Assembly (NCBI GenBank): GCA_041910015.1
Contig: JAYRRR010000001.1
Coordinates: forward strand, 118,356 to 182,355
DNA from: RPQJ01 sp041910015
GTDB lineage: Bacteria > Pseudomonadota > Gammaproteobacteria > Steroidobacterales > Steroidobacteraceae
Direction of reading: 5' to 3'
Length of the DNA: 64,000 bases
Shown here piece by piece: positions 34,719-42,731 of the stretch (its first letter is position 1; the number at the start of each line of letters is the position of its first letter). Position numbers and translations under genes: made by a program. The notes beneath the pieces are model-generated. The model made no database searches. It saw nothing but the letters and a program-made list of their open reading frames with translations, and was not told where the DNA came from.

Positions 34719-35432
34719 ATGACCGGTGCAAATGCCGCATACGATGCCGCCATCCATGCGCTGCGGGAAGGCATGTCCCTGCTCGACGCACGCGACGGCG
34801 ATGCAGCACTGAAGTCGTTTCAGGACGCGGCGGACGGCTTTCGCACACTCGCGCACCGCCAGGGCCAGGCTGACGCACTCAACATGGCCGGAGGCATCCT
34901 GGCACAGGCGAGTCGCGACGAAGCGGCGCTCGAGGCCTTCACCGAAGTGGTTCGCCTGCGCGATGCCGAAGCGGAACCCGTTGCCCGGGCCGCCGCTTCG
35001 GGCAATCGCGGACTGATGCTCGCCCGGCTCGGACGTCATCAGGAGGCCATTGCGTGCTTCGAGGAAGCACAGGCACTTTTCCAGCGCGAAGGCGAGCGGC
35101 TCCGCAGCGCCGAGCAATGCGCCAACATCGGTACCGCCCTGCGCGACATGAACCAACCCGAGAGGGCATTGGCGAGCTACCAGCAGGCGCTGGCGACGTA
35201 CCGGCAACTCGGCGAAGGCGAGCGCATCGGCGACCAGCTGTCGAACATCGCCTACGTCAGCCTCTGCCTGCAGAGGCCGGCCGACGCCCTGGCCTGGTAT
35301 CGCGAGGCACTGACGCAGTACATCGAGGCCCGGAGCGAGGCGAAGATCCGCAAGACCGCGGACAACATCGAGAAGCTCATCGCAACGTACAGCCGCCGGT
35401 CCGACAGTCCTGGAAGCTATTGCTGCGGTTGA
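34719..35432 (+). CDS. TPR-repeat protein
   Basis: A 237-aa protein made of about four tetratricopeptide repeats, e.g. GDAALKSFQDAADGFRTL, DEAALEAFTEVVRLRD, HQEAIACFEEAQALFQREG and PERALASYQQALATYRQLG. No signal peptide or enzymatic domain, so a cytoplasmic scaffold is likely. The ATG (MTGANAAYDAA) has GAGGAG at 8 nt spacing. It leads a tight three-gene unit: DUF4037 follows after 2 bp and DUF4125 after a further 40 bp. Shared function with those two is implied by spacing only. Confidence 0.88.
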   Translation: MTGANAAYDAAIHALREGMSLLDARDGDAALKSFQDAADGFRTLAHRQGQADALNMAGGILAQASRDEAALEAFTEVVRLRDAEAEPVARAAASGNRGLMLARLGRHQEAIACFEEAQALFQREGERLRSAEQCANIGTALRDMNQPERALASYQQALATYRQLGEGERIGDQLSNIAYVSLCLQRPADALAWYREALTQYIEARSEAKIRKTADNIEKLIATYSRRSDSPGSYCCG

Positions 35433-35434
35433 CC

Positions 35435-36358
35435 ATGCTCGGGCTGGAACTGGCCGAGGAGTATTACCGGTCCTGCGGGTTGCCGGTGATTCACGAGCGA
35501 TTCGGCGCCGTCCTGGACCGGATCGCCACGGGCCTCGCCGGGCCCGGCTCCGACTGCTTTGGATTCGATGACGCCGTCTCGCGGGATCACGACTGGGGCC
35601 CCGGATTCTGCCTGTGGCTGACGGACGAAGACCACCGCGAGTTCGGCGCGGCGCTGCAACACGCCTATGACGGCCTGCCCACGTCGTTTCTGGGATTCCC
35701 GCAACGACGGACCAGTGCCGGAGAAGAATGGCGCGTTGGCGTGATGCGGACCAGCGCCTTCTTCCTGCGCTGCACTGGACTCGCCCGGCCACCCGCCACG
35801 CCGCGCGAGTGGCTGACAATCCCAGAGCACGCGCTGGCGACCTGCACCAACGGCAAGGTCTTCAGCGATCCGCTGGGGGAGTTCACGCGCTGGCGGGAAG
35901 CACTGCTCGCGCACTATCCAGAGGACATCCGGCTCAGGAAGATCGCCGCGCTCTGCGTCACGCTCGCCCAGACCGGGCAATACAACTTCCTGCGCTCGAT
36001 GAAGCGCGGCGAGCTGTTCGCAGCGGAGTACTCGGTGACGAAGTTCGGCGCCGATGCGATCGCCCTCGTGTTTCTTCTGAACAGGCGCTATGCACCGTTC
36101 TACAAGTGGTTGCACCGCGCCGTCCGCGACTTGCCGATCCTCGGCGCCGCGATCCACGAACTCGTCGCCCGGCTCGTGCAGGCCGCGAGCACTGACGAAA
36201 AGGCGGACCTGATGGACCGGATCGCGCAACGGTTGATCGGGGAACTGCAGCGCCAGTCGCTCTCGGATTCGCCGAGCAGCTTCCTGCTGGATCACGCACC
36301 GTCGGTTCAGTTGCGAATCGTCGATCCGCGGTTCCGGCAGCAGTTGTCGGCTCTCTAG
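35435..36358 (+). CDS. DUF4037 nucleotidyltransferase-fold protein
   Basis: A 307-aa protein of the DUF4037 family. The N-terminal block GSDCFGFDDAVSRDHDWG (residues 38-55) resembles the Gly-Ser...Asp active site of nucleotidyltransferase-superfamily proteins, with acidic residues available to bind metal. The rest is helical, including TNGKVFSDPLGEFTRWREALL and RYAPFYKWLHRAV. It begins 2 bp after the TPR stop. No member is biochemically assigned to my knowledge; nucleotide transfer to a protein or small molecule is an inference from the fold. Confidence 0.8.
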   Translation: MLGLELAEEYYRSCGLPVIHERFGAVLDRIATGLAGPGSDCFGFDDAVSRDHDWGPGFCLWLTDEDHREFGAALQHAYDGLPTSFLGFPQRRTSAGEEWRVGVMRTSAFFLRCTGLARPPATPREWLTIPEHALATCTNGKVFSDPLGEFTRWREALLAHYPEDIRLRKIAALCVTLAQTGQYNFLRSMKRGELFAAEYSVTKFGADAIALVFLLNRRYAPFYKWLHRAVRDLPILGAAIHELVARLVQAASTDEKADLMDRIAQRLIGELQRQSLSDSPSSFLLDHAPSVQLRIVDPRFRQQLSAL

Positions 36359-36398
36359 GCCGGCAAACCAGGTTTCTGGAGTCTTTGGAGACCGCAAC

Positions 36399-37064
36399 AT
36401 GAATCGCAGGGAAGGCCTGACGGACGACGTGGTCGAACACGAATGGGAGATGTTCAGGCGCGTACCGAACCGTGGCGGCACGGCCTCATGCCAGGAGAGC
36501 CCGCAGACGTTCCGGATCATGCGCACGGCCCAGCTCGCGAGCTGGTCGGATGCGCTGCTGGAAAGCTACCTGGTCGACCTGCAGGACGCAGCGCTCGCCG
36601 GGCGCAACCTGCTCACTGAAAAGTACGGCCACATGATGCAATCGACTGCGCCGGAGGAATACGCGCGCATTGCGGAGATGTTGCCGGCACTCGCGCCGGC
36701 GGCACTCGAACTGATTGCGCGGATCGTTCCCGTCATCCTCGATTGGGAAGTCGCTCTGGCGGCGAAGTATCCCGGCGTCGTGGCCAGGGGCCGGCCGATC
36801 TTCAGTTCTGGCGACCGGCCCCAGGTGACCTCGCTCGAAACCTACCTGAAGGGCGAACTGGCCACGTACTCGGTCAGGACCCTGGAACTCTACCTGGCCC
36901 ACGTCGAGCGGCAGTGCGCCGAAGGTGTCAACGGCTGCGAAATCACGCTCGCCCGCACGGCCACGCAGTATGGTTACCGGTCGCTGCAGGAAGCGAACGA
37001 GCGACTCAGCGGCCGCGCGGACCGGGAAAACCGATTGGCTCCCGATGGACGCAACCACACGTGA
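36399..37064 (+). CDS. DUF4125 family protein
   Basis: A 221-aa helical protein. Conserved family stretches: HEWEMFRRVPNRGG, CQESPQTFRIMRTAQLASW, ESYLVDLQDAALAGRNLL and EKYGHMM. The ATG has GGAG at 8 nt spacing. DUF4125 and DUF4037 are known as neighbours or a fusion in other bacteria, so these two genes are probably functional partners. No catalytic motif is recognised. It ends at a hairpin pair before the convergent amidohydrolase. Confidence 0.8.
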   Translation: MNRREGLTDDVVEHEWEMFRRVPNRGGTASCQESPQTFRIMRTAQLASWSDALLESYLVDLQDAALAGRNLLTEKYGHMMQSTAPEEYARIAEMLPALAPAALELIARIVPVILDWEVALAAKYPGVVARGRPIFSSGDRPQVTSLETYLKGELATYSVRTLELYLAHVERQCAEGVNGCEITLARTATQYGYRSLQEANERLSGRADRENRLAPDGRNHT

Positions 37065-37070
37065 GCCAGC

Positions 37071-37107
37071 CTGAGGCCGCGGGCTGTGCGGCCGCAGGGA
37101 AGCCCTG
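37071..37107. terminator. two overlapping hairpins between convergent genes
   Basis: GGCCGC / GCGGCC with flanking CTG/CAG (37071-37097), and an alternative CAGGG-AAG-CCCTG hairpin (37095-37107) sharing its end. Fits bidirectional termination between the DUF4125 (plus) and YtcJ-like (minus) genes. Confidence 0.45.
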
Positions 37108-37108
37108 C

Positions 37109-38668
37109 CTAGCCGCGCACGACCTTGCCACCAATGATGCAGCGAACCACTCGCAGGTCCGCAATCTCCGCGGGCTCGATGCGAGTGGCGTCCCTGTTCA
37201 GCACGATCAGGTCGGCCAGCATTCCCGGGCTGATGCGCCCTTTTTCGTCAGCCTCGAACGATGCCTGCGCACCACCCTGCGTGTACATCTCCAGCGCCTC
37301 GAGCAGCGTGATGCCTTCTCGTCCGGCAAGGACCTCTCCGGCGTCCGTCCGGCGGCTCACCGCCGCCTCGATGCCCGTCCACGGATTGCACGAAACCAGC
37401 GGCGCGTCGGAACTCAAGGCCACCGCGACGCCCCAGCGTCGCAAAGATCCGAGTGGCAGGAACCAGCCAGCCTGCTGCGGCGTGGCCCGCTCCAGATACT
37501 GCTGCCCCATGTGCCGCAGGAACGACGGCTGTGGAACCACGATCGCACGACAGGCCCTGGCCTTCAGCAGGAGCGCCGGTGGGCAGACCGTACAGTGCTC
37601 CAGCCGGAAGCGCCCCTCGGCTCCGGGAACCTGCCGGCTGACGTGCTGGATGGCTGCCAGCGCACCCTCGAGCATCGGGACGTCGCTCACGTGCAGGGCG
37701 ACGGCGAAACCCGCGCGTGCGGCGTGCAGGGCCAGGCGGTCGACATCCTCCTGCGGCGGCGCAGCGCAGCCCGTGCGCTCGTCGAGGGCCAGCTTCACGC
37801 CACCGATGCGCAGCCGGCTGTCGCCGGCACCCATCGACAGGCCGGCTTCGCGCAGGTCGTCCAGCGCGTCGATGCCCATCAGTACCGAGACGCGGCACGC
37901 CGTGGCACCGCTCTCAACCAGGCGGCGCCACTCGTGCCAATGCCGCAGGCCGTTGTTCCAGCCGGTGTCCTGCAGCGACGTGATGCCGTGCCCGAGGAAC
38001 TCCGCATTGGCCAGTTGCATGCCACGCGTCAGTTCATCCTGGGTGATCGGCGGTATCGCAGCCTCTACGCGCGCGTTGCGCCCAACGATCCGTCCGCTTG
38101 GTTCGCCGCTCACGGGATCCCGCTCGATCGTGCTGCCTGGCACATCCGGCGTGTCGCGGGTGACGTCGACGCGCTTCAGGGCCAGGGTGTTCAGCACGCA
38201 CTGACCAGCCGTGCGATGCACCAGGATCACCGGATGACGCGGCGCAGCCTGGTCCAGTTCGCGGGCGGTGGGTGGCCGCCTCTCCCGCAGATGGAACTCG
38301 TCGTAGTGGGCTGCCCGGATCCATTCGCCTTCGGTCGTCTGCAGCGCCCGCCGACGAATGGCGTCGCCGATGCCGGCAATGTCCTCGACTGCATCCGGGC
38401 CGCAGTCGACGCTGAGCAGCGCGACGGCGAGCGCGAGCGGATGGCAGTGAGCGTCATTGATGCCCGGCAGCACGGCACCGCCCTCGCAATCGATGACGCG
38501 CGTGCTGCGGCCACGGTATCTACGGAGGTCGTAACGGCTGCCGATGGCGAGTACCCGGTCGCCCTCGATCGCAACCAGGTCGGCGTACGGCCGTCGCGCA
38601 TCCCAGGTGACGACCCTGGCATTGTGCAGGATGAGATCCGCTGCGGTGCCGCGATTCCTGCCGCCCAT
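37109..38668 (-). CDS. YtcJ-like amidohydrolase
   Basis: A 519-aa amidohydrolase-3 (YtcJ) family enzyme. INDAHCHPLALAVAL provides the HxH metal pair, HVSDVPMLEGALAAI and RFRLEHCTVCPPALL the later metal ligands, and the C-terminal KGRISPGMLADLIVLNRD the standard beta-sandwich tail. Family members hydrolyse amide or related bonds, with mostly unknown natural substrates. The start MGGRNRGTAADLIL is an ATG. Followed 27 bp upstream (in gene order) by the epimerase gene, probably one unit. Confidence 0.87.
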   Translation of the reverse strand: MGGRNRGTAADLILHNARVVTWDARRPYADLVAIEGDRVLAIGSRYDLRRYRGRSTRVIDCEGGAVLPGINDAHCHPLALAVALLSVDCGPDAVEDIAGIGDAIRRRALQTTEGEWIRAAHYDEFHLRERRPPTARELDQAAPRHPVILVHRTAGQCVLNTLALKRVDVTRDTPDVPGSTIERDPVSGEPSGRIVGRNARVEAAIPPITQDELTRGMQLANAEFLGHGITSLQDTGWNNGLRHWHEWRRLVESGATACRVSVLMGIDALDDLREAGLSMGAGDSRLRIGGVKLALDERTGCAAPPQEDVDRLALHAARAGFAVALHVSDVPMLEGALAAIQHVSRQVPGAEGRFRLEHCTVCPPALLLKARACRAIVVPQPSFLRHMGQQYLERATPQQAGWFLPLGSLRRWGVAVALSSDAPLVSCNPWTGIEAAVSRRTDAGEVLAGREGITLLEALEMYTQGGAQASFEADEKGRISPGMLADLIVLNRDATRIEPAEIADLRVVRCIIGGKVVRG

Positions 38669-38695
38669 CAGGCCCGTCCTCCGAGGTCCATCGGG

Positions 38696-39607
38696 CTAGC
38701 GGCCGTGAGCCTGGCGGTACCACTCATGGGTCCGGGCCAGGCCTTCCGCGAGCGACAGGTAGCGATGCCGCAGCACCTGTGTGAGCCTCGCGCCCGAATA
38801 CACCAGGTGCTCCTCGAGCGGAAACGGCAGCGGCAGGCGCGCAGCATTGAGCACGCGCACGGTCTGGCGTCGCACGTCGAACTTCCGCGAGGTGATGGAC
38901 TCCAGGGTCTCGATCAGCAGGTCGTAGGACACCAGTTCCTCGCCACAGACCGCATAGGCCTCGCCGGCGACTGCGTCGTTTGCCAGGCAGGCGATGCAGA
39001 CCTGCGCCAGGTCCCAGACCGACACCATCGAAAACAGCGCCTGTGGCGGCGTCGGCAGGACGATGGGTTCGTTCCTGGCGATGAGATCGAAGAAATAGGA
39101 TTCGCGCGGGGCATAGTTGTACTTGCCGTAAACGAAGGCCGGACGCAGGATCACGTGCGGGATCGCCGCATCCTTGCAGCATCGTGCGAGTTCTCCTTCG
39201 AGCAGCCATTTGTCGTAGGCGTAAGCCCCCTCGGGGCCGGCCGACGGGCCGGCAATTTTCGCCGCATCGTCGCCCATGGGCAGTTGCGGGGAATACCGGC
39301 ACACGGTCGCCGTGCTGATGTAGACGTACTGGCGTACGACACCCGGAAGATGCTGCAGTACCGTCGCAATGTCGCCCGGCGCGTACGCGCAGAAATCGAC
39401 CACCGCGTGCCATTCACGAGGCTCGATGCCGCGCGAGATCGTCGCCGTGTCGTGCCGATCGCAGATGATCTCGTGCACGCCCTCCAGTCGCAGTGGCCGG
39501 TTGCCACGATTCATGACGTACGGGACGTACCCGCCGGCCTCGAGCAAAGCCTCGACGAACACGCGACCCGCGAAATAACTTCCGCCGATGACGAGTATGT
39601 TCTTCAT
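38696..39607 (-). CDS. NAD-dependent epimerase/dehydratase (extended SDR)
   Basis: A 303-aa extended SDR: VIGGSYFAGRVFVEALL (Rossmann GGxxFxG, the atypical-SDR variant), TATVCRYSP and catalytic YAYDKWLLE (YxxxK). Likely an epimerase, reductase or dehydratase on a nucleotide-sugar or hydroxyacyl substrate. The start (MKNILVIGGSYF) is the ATG; an earlier frame extension of 12 codons is unsupported. Divergent from the small ABA-sandwich-like gene across an 80-bp spacer. Confidence 0.86.
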   Translation of the reverse strand: MKNILVIGGSYFAGRVFVEALLEAGGYVPYVMNRGNRPLRLEGVHEIICDRHDTATISRGIEPREWHAVVDFCAYAPGDIATVLQHLPGVVRQYVYISTATVCRYSPQLPMGDDAAKIAGPSAGPEGAYAYDKWLLEGELARCCKDAAIPHVILRPAFVYGKYNYAPRESYFFDLIARNEPIVLPTPPQALFSMVSVWDLAQVCIACLANDAVAGEAYAVCGEELVSYDLLIETLESITSRKFDVRRQTVRVLNAARLPLPFPLEEHLVYSGARLTQVLRHRYLSLAEGLARTHEWYRQAHGR

Positions 39608-39687
39608 GCCGTCAGGCTGTCGGAGTGACTCATGATCGCGCATCGGAATTCGGGTTCAGCCATCTGCACCGACACAGGAGTAACCGC

Positions 39688-40029
39688 ATGAACAGAGACC
39701 AGATCCTGGCGATGACGCCCGGCGAGGGCATGAGCCTGCTGATCGCGGAAAAGATCATGGGTCACGTCACGACGCGTGACCAGCTCATGGGATGCATGGA
39801 GCGGCTGATCGATCCTGCCGACGGCGGCTCCGTGTGGATGCCACTGACGGCGTACTCCGAAGAACTCGAGGCCGCCGAAGCCGTGGTCGAACGCATGCTC
39901 GCGAAGGGCCATTCGGATGCGATCTACTGGTCGCAATTCGGCGGTGGCAAGTACACGGAGGCCGAAGCCATCTGCAAGGCTGCGATGATCGCCATCGAGG
40001 AGACCCCGGGAGCCTGCCAGAAGCGCTGA
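39688..40029 (+). CDS. small protein with phage ABA-sandwich-like domain
   Basis: A 113-aa soluble protein, MTPGEGMSLLIAEKIMGH, then SEELEAAEAVVERML and TEAEAICKAAMIAIEE. This layout resembles the phage/BC1872-type ABA sandwich domain often found in prophages, but the match is by eye. A clear AGGAG at 7 nt spacing shows it is translated. It stands alone between two minus-strand genes. Function unknown. Confidence 0.65.
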   Translation: MNRDQILAMTPGEGMSLLIAEKIMGHVTTRDQLMGCMERLIDPADGGSVWMPLTAYSEELEAAEAVVERMLAKGHSDAIYWSQFGGGKYTEAEAICKAAMIAIEETPGACQKR

Positions 40030-40077
40030 CGTCGCCCGCCGGTGCGTGCGCAGGCCAAGGCGGCTGGGTACCGTGCC

Positions 40078-41361
40078 TCACGGTTGCTGCTGCCCGCCTC
40101 CATCCCTGCCGCGATCGGCTGCCTCCGCCATCATGTTCGCGCCGCGGACGACCAGCGCGTCAGGCGGCGCAGGCAGGATGACGGCGCCCGTTTCGCGTGA
40201 TGGCAGCATCACGGTTGCCGTACCCGGGCTCGTGACCTCGCCGCGCTGATTGGTCGCCTTCACCTCGATTTGCACCAGACGGCGCGCACCCTCGATCGTC
40301 TTGGCCGTGACCACGCCGGAACAGATCGTGGTGTCGCCCACGTAATTGAAGGCGCGCATCTCCGTCTGCAGGCGCACGAGCCACCCGTCGTCGCCCATCC
40401 AGTTCGTCAGCAGGTGCGCGAGCCAGTTCGTGCGCATCGTGCCGTAGTCGTAAGGCGCAGGCAGGCCGAGCTCGCGGGCACGGACCGGGTCCCAGTGCAA
40501 CCGCTGCACGATGTCCGGCACACCGAACTCGTCCGCGGAGTAGAAGGCTGGCGTTCGCTGCCGCTGTTTCCAGCCGTAGCGCAGCGGCCCGGCCCCGTAC
40601 ATCTGCCCGAACCCCCACCCGATGTGGAAGCCGACCACGTCGGTGACCCTCATGGGTCCCTTGACCACGGGAACGAGTTCGTCGCCGACCTGCACGTCCT
40701 CCCAGTAGCGCTTGTCGCTGCCGCGGACGACCTCTGCGGCATACAGCGCATCGATCCGCTCGATGTCCTCGGGTGTGTACCTCGCCCGCTCGATGTCCTT
40801 GTTCCGTCCCTGCTTCTTCGACGCCTCGCGCTCGGCATTGACGAAGCTCAGCTCATGCGTGGCCACCGGCTCGCCATTGGCGTTCACGTAGTAATAGCGA
40901 TAGCTGTCGATCACCGTCAGGCCGCCGCTGAAACTCGAACCCTCCTTCACCTGGACGTCCGACGTCGTGTACTCGCGCCAGATCACGTCACCCGGACGGA
41001 TCGGCCGGTACCATTCCCAGGTTGCGCCGGAGTAGTACTTGCCGACGCCACGGAACAACCCGCGGAACAGCTTCTTGAGTTCCGGGGTGGGACGCGGCGT
41101 ATCGTCCAGGCCGATGGTGGTGGCGTAGAGGGGCGAGGCGATCTGTCCGCGCCAGCGCGTCGTGCGGGCGTACTCCGCATCGTGCCAGAGGGGATTGTCG
41201 TCGCCGATGCCGAAGGCGAAGTGACTGATCGTGTCGCTGCTCGCCACCCGGTTGAACGGCGGGTTCCTCTCGAACTGGGGAATTCCGATCTGCGATCGGG
41301 CCCGCTCGATGTCTGCGGTCGTGATCCTCCCGTCCCCAGAAGCGCTCACCTCGTCGTTCAT
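40078..41361 (-). CDS. FAS1-like/MaoC two-domain hydratase
   Basis: A 427-aa two-hot-dog protein. The N-terminal FAS1-like domain has FGIGDDNPLWHDAEYA with the catalytic Asp/His; the C-half (ELVPVVKGPMRVTDVVGFHIGWG) is a second hot-dog. The size is larger than a standard MaoC, like the bifunctional acyl-CoA hydratases of steroid and terpenoid clusters. The ATG (MNDEVSASGDGRITT) has GGAGG at 8 nt spacing; an upstream ATG at 41430 overlaps palindrome copy 5 and was rejected. Confidence 0.85.
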   Translation of the reverse strand: MNDEVSASGDGRITTADIERARSQIGIPQFERNPPFNRVASSDTISHFAFGIGDDNPLWHDAEYARTTRWRGQIASPLYATTIGLDDTPRPTPELKKLFRGLFRGVGKYYSGATWEWYRPIRPGDVIWREYTTSDVQVKEGSSFSGGLTVIDSYRYYYVNANGEPVATHELSFVNAEREASKKQGRNKDIERARYTPEDIERIDALYAAEVVRGSDKRYWEDVQVGDELVPVVKGPMRVTDVVGFHIGWGFGQMYGAGPLRYGWKQRQRTPAFYSADEFGVPDIVQRLHWDPVRARELGLPAPYDYGTMRTNWLAHLLTNWMGDDGWLVRLQTEMRAFNYVGDTTICSGVVTAKTIEGARRLVQIEVKATNQRGEVTSPGTATVMLPSRETGAVILPAPPDALVVRGANMMAEAADRGRDGGGQQQP

Positions 41362-41428
41362 CCCCGATTCCTCCAGCGTCGTGCACGCCGATCTCGCGAC
41401 TACTGTCATCGCTGCAAGCCGGTCATTC

Positions 41429-41446
41429 ATCGGCCAAACAGACTAG
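41429..41446 (-). promoter_or_regulatory. 18-bp palindromic element, copy 5 (degenerate)
   Basis: Reads CTAGTCTGTTTGGCCGAT toward the hydratase gene, 67 bp before its start. Left half TAGTCTG is perfect; the right half is GGCC instead of GGAC. The 224-bp spacer is divergent with the LysR gene. Confidence 0.5.
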
Positions 41447-41585
41447 CGCTCTGGCGCCCGCGCATGTGTCCGGCACCAGGGCTTCTTGCCTGCGATGCGC
41501 CCGTGTTCCAGAATGCCTTCCAACACGGTGCTTCCTTTCGCACTGCCAGAATTCACCGCAGGATCCCGGATCAGCGCCACGCACG

Positions 41586-42521
41586 ATGGATGCCAAGAAG
41601 GCTCGCGGTGCAGGAGTCGACCTCAACGCCCTGCGCATGTTCGTCGCCGTGGCGGATGCGGCGAGCTTCTCGGCGGCGGCCAGGAAACTGAACGCGCCGA
41701 AATGGTCCGTGAGCCGGCGCCTCGCGGAGCTCGAGGCAGCCATGGGCGTGCCACTCCTGCATCGCACCACGCGACAGGTGGTGCTGAGTCCGGCGGGCGC
41801 AGCGCTCCACGAGCGGGTCGCCGCCCTGATCGCTTCCCTCGAGCAGGCTGCCGTCGAGTCGCCAGACCAGCTCGGGGAGCCAGCGGGTGAATTGCGCATC
41901 TCCGCACCGAACTACCTCGGTTCCGCCTTCCTCGCTGAAGCGGTCACGCAATTCACGAAACGTCATCCGCGCGTCCACTGCGACCTGTTCCTGCACAGCC
42001 AGCCCATGGACTTCGCGGTCGGCGGTTTCGACATCGCCTTGCGTGCTGCACCCGAGCGGATGAAGGATTCGTCGCTGATTGCCCGGCAGGCCTGTCCCAT
42101 CTACGCCAAGCTTTTCGCCTCCCCGACCTACCTCGAAGCCGAAGGTATCCCGCAGCAGCCCGATGACCTGGCCAACCATCGGTGGGTCACACACCGTGGC
42201 CTGCCCACCCTGCAGCTCGAAAGCAGGACGGGAGCGGCAACGTTCAAGCCGCAGGGCCCCATCTGCTGCGACGACATCTTCTTCGTGCGGGAGGCCGTTC
42301 GTTCCGGCGCAGGAATCGGAATCATTCCAACATTCCTGGTTGCCAAGGACCTGGCCCGGGGCCGCCTGGTGCCCGTCCTGCCGCAGTACCACAGCCTGGC
42401 GGCATTCGTGTACATCATCCGGCCCGGCACGCGCGAGGTTCCGCGGCGCGTCCGGGCGTTCAGCGACTTCGTGCTCGAGTACCTCGAGACCCATCCGTTG
42501 ATGGCGCCACCGCCAACCTAG
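41586..42521 (+). CDS. LysR-family transcriptional regulator
   Basis: A 311-aa LysR regulator. The N-terminal winged HTH reads LNALRMFVAVADAASFSAAARKL then WSVSRRLAELEAAMGVPLLHRTTR; the effector domain starts about GELRISAPNYLGSAF. Typical length. It is transcribed in the same direction as the glycyl radical enzyme, 210 bp upstream of it, and divergently from the hydratase gene; LysR proteins often control a divergent or adjacent gene. Either neighbour may be its target. Confidence 0.9.
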   Translation: MDAKKARGAGVDLNALRMFVAVADAASFSAAARKLNAPKWSVSRRLAELEAAMGVPLLHRTTRQVVLSPAGAALHERVAALIASLEQAAVESPDQLGEPAGELRISAPNYLGSAFLAEAVTQFTKRHPRVHCDLFLHSQPMDFAVGGFDIALRAAPERMKDSSLIARQACPIYAKLFASPTYLEAEGIPQQPDDLANHRWVTHRGLPTLQLESRTGAATFKPQGPICCDDIFFVREAVRSGAGIGIIPTFLVAKDLARGRLVPVLPQYHSLAAFVYIIRPGTREVPRRVRAFSDFVLEYLETHPLMAPPPT

Positions 42522-42625
42522 GGCCTGCGCAGAAGCCACACCCCGGGCTTCGTCGACTCCTCCGGCACTCGGCGCACGCCAGCCAATTGTTGCAGTCGCG
42601 TGACGCTGTTTTGCGCCCCCGTCAA

Positions 42626-42654
42626 TTGTGGGGTGCCGGCACGCTCCCTAGACT
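42626..42654 (+). promoter_or_regulatory. possible sigma-70 promoter of the glycyl radical enzyme
   Basis: TTGTGG (42626-42631), 17-bp spacer, TAGACT (42649-42654), about 77 bp before the ATG. The spacer contains the perfect 10-bp palindrome GTGCCGGCAC (42633-42642), placed like an operator. Two CAATTG words lie upstream in the same spacer. Suggestive only. Confidence 0.35.
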
Positions 42655-42731
42655 TTCTGCCACCACTGAACGCGCAGACCCGCCTCGGGCGAGCCCCGAA
42701 CATCTATCAGGAACGTACAGGAGCAAACGAG

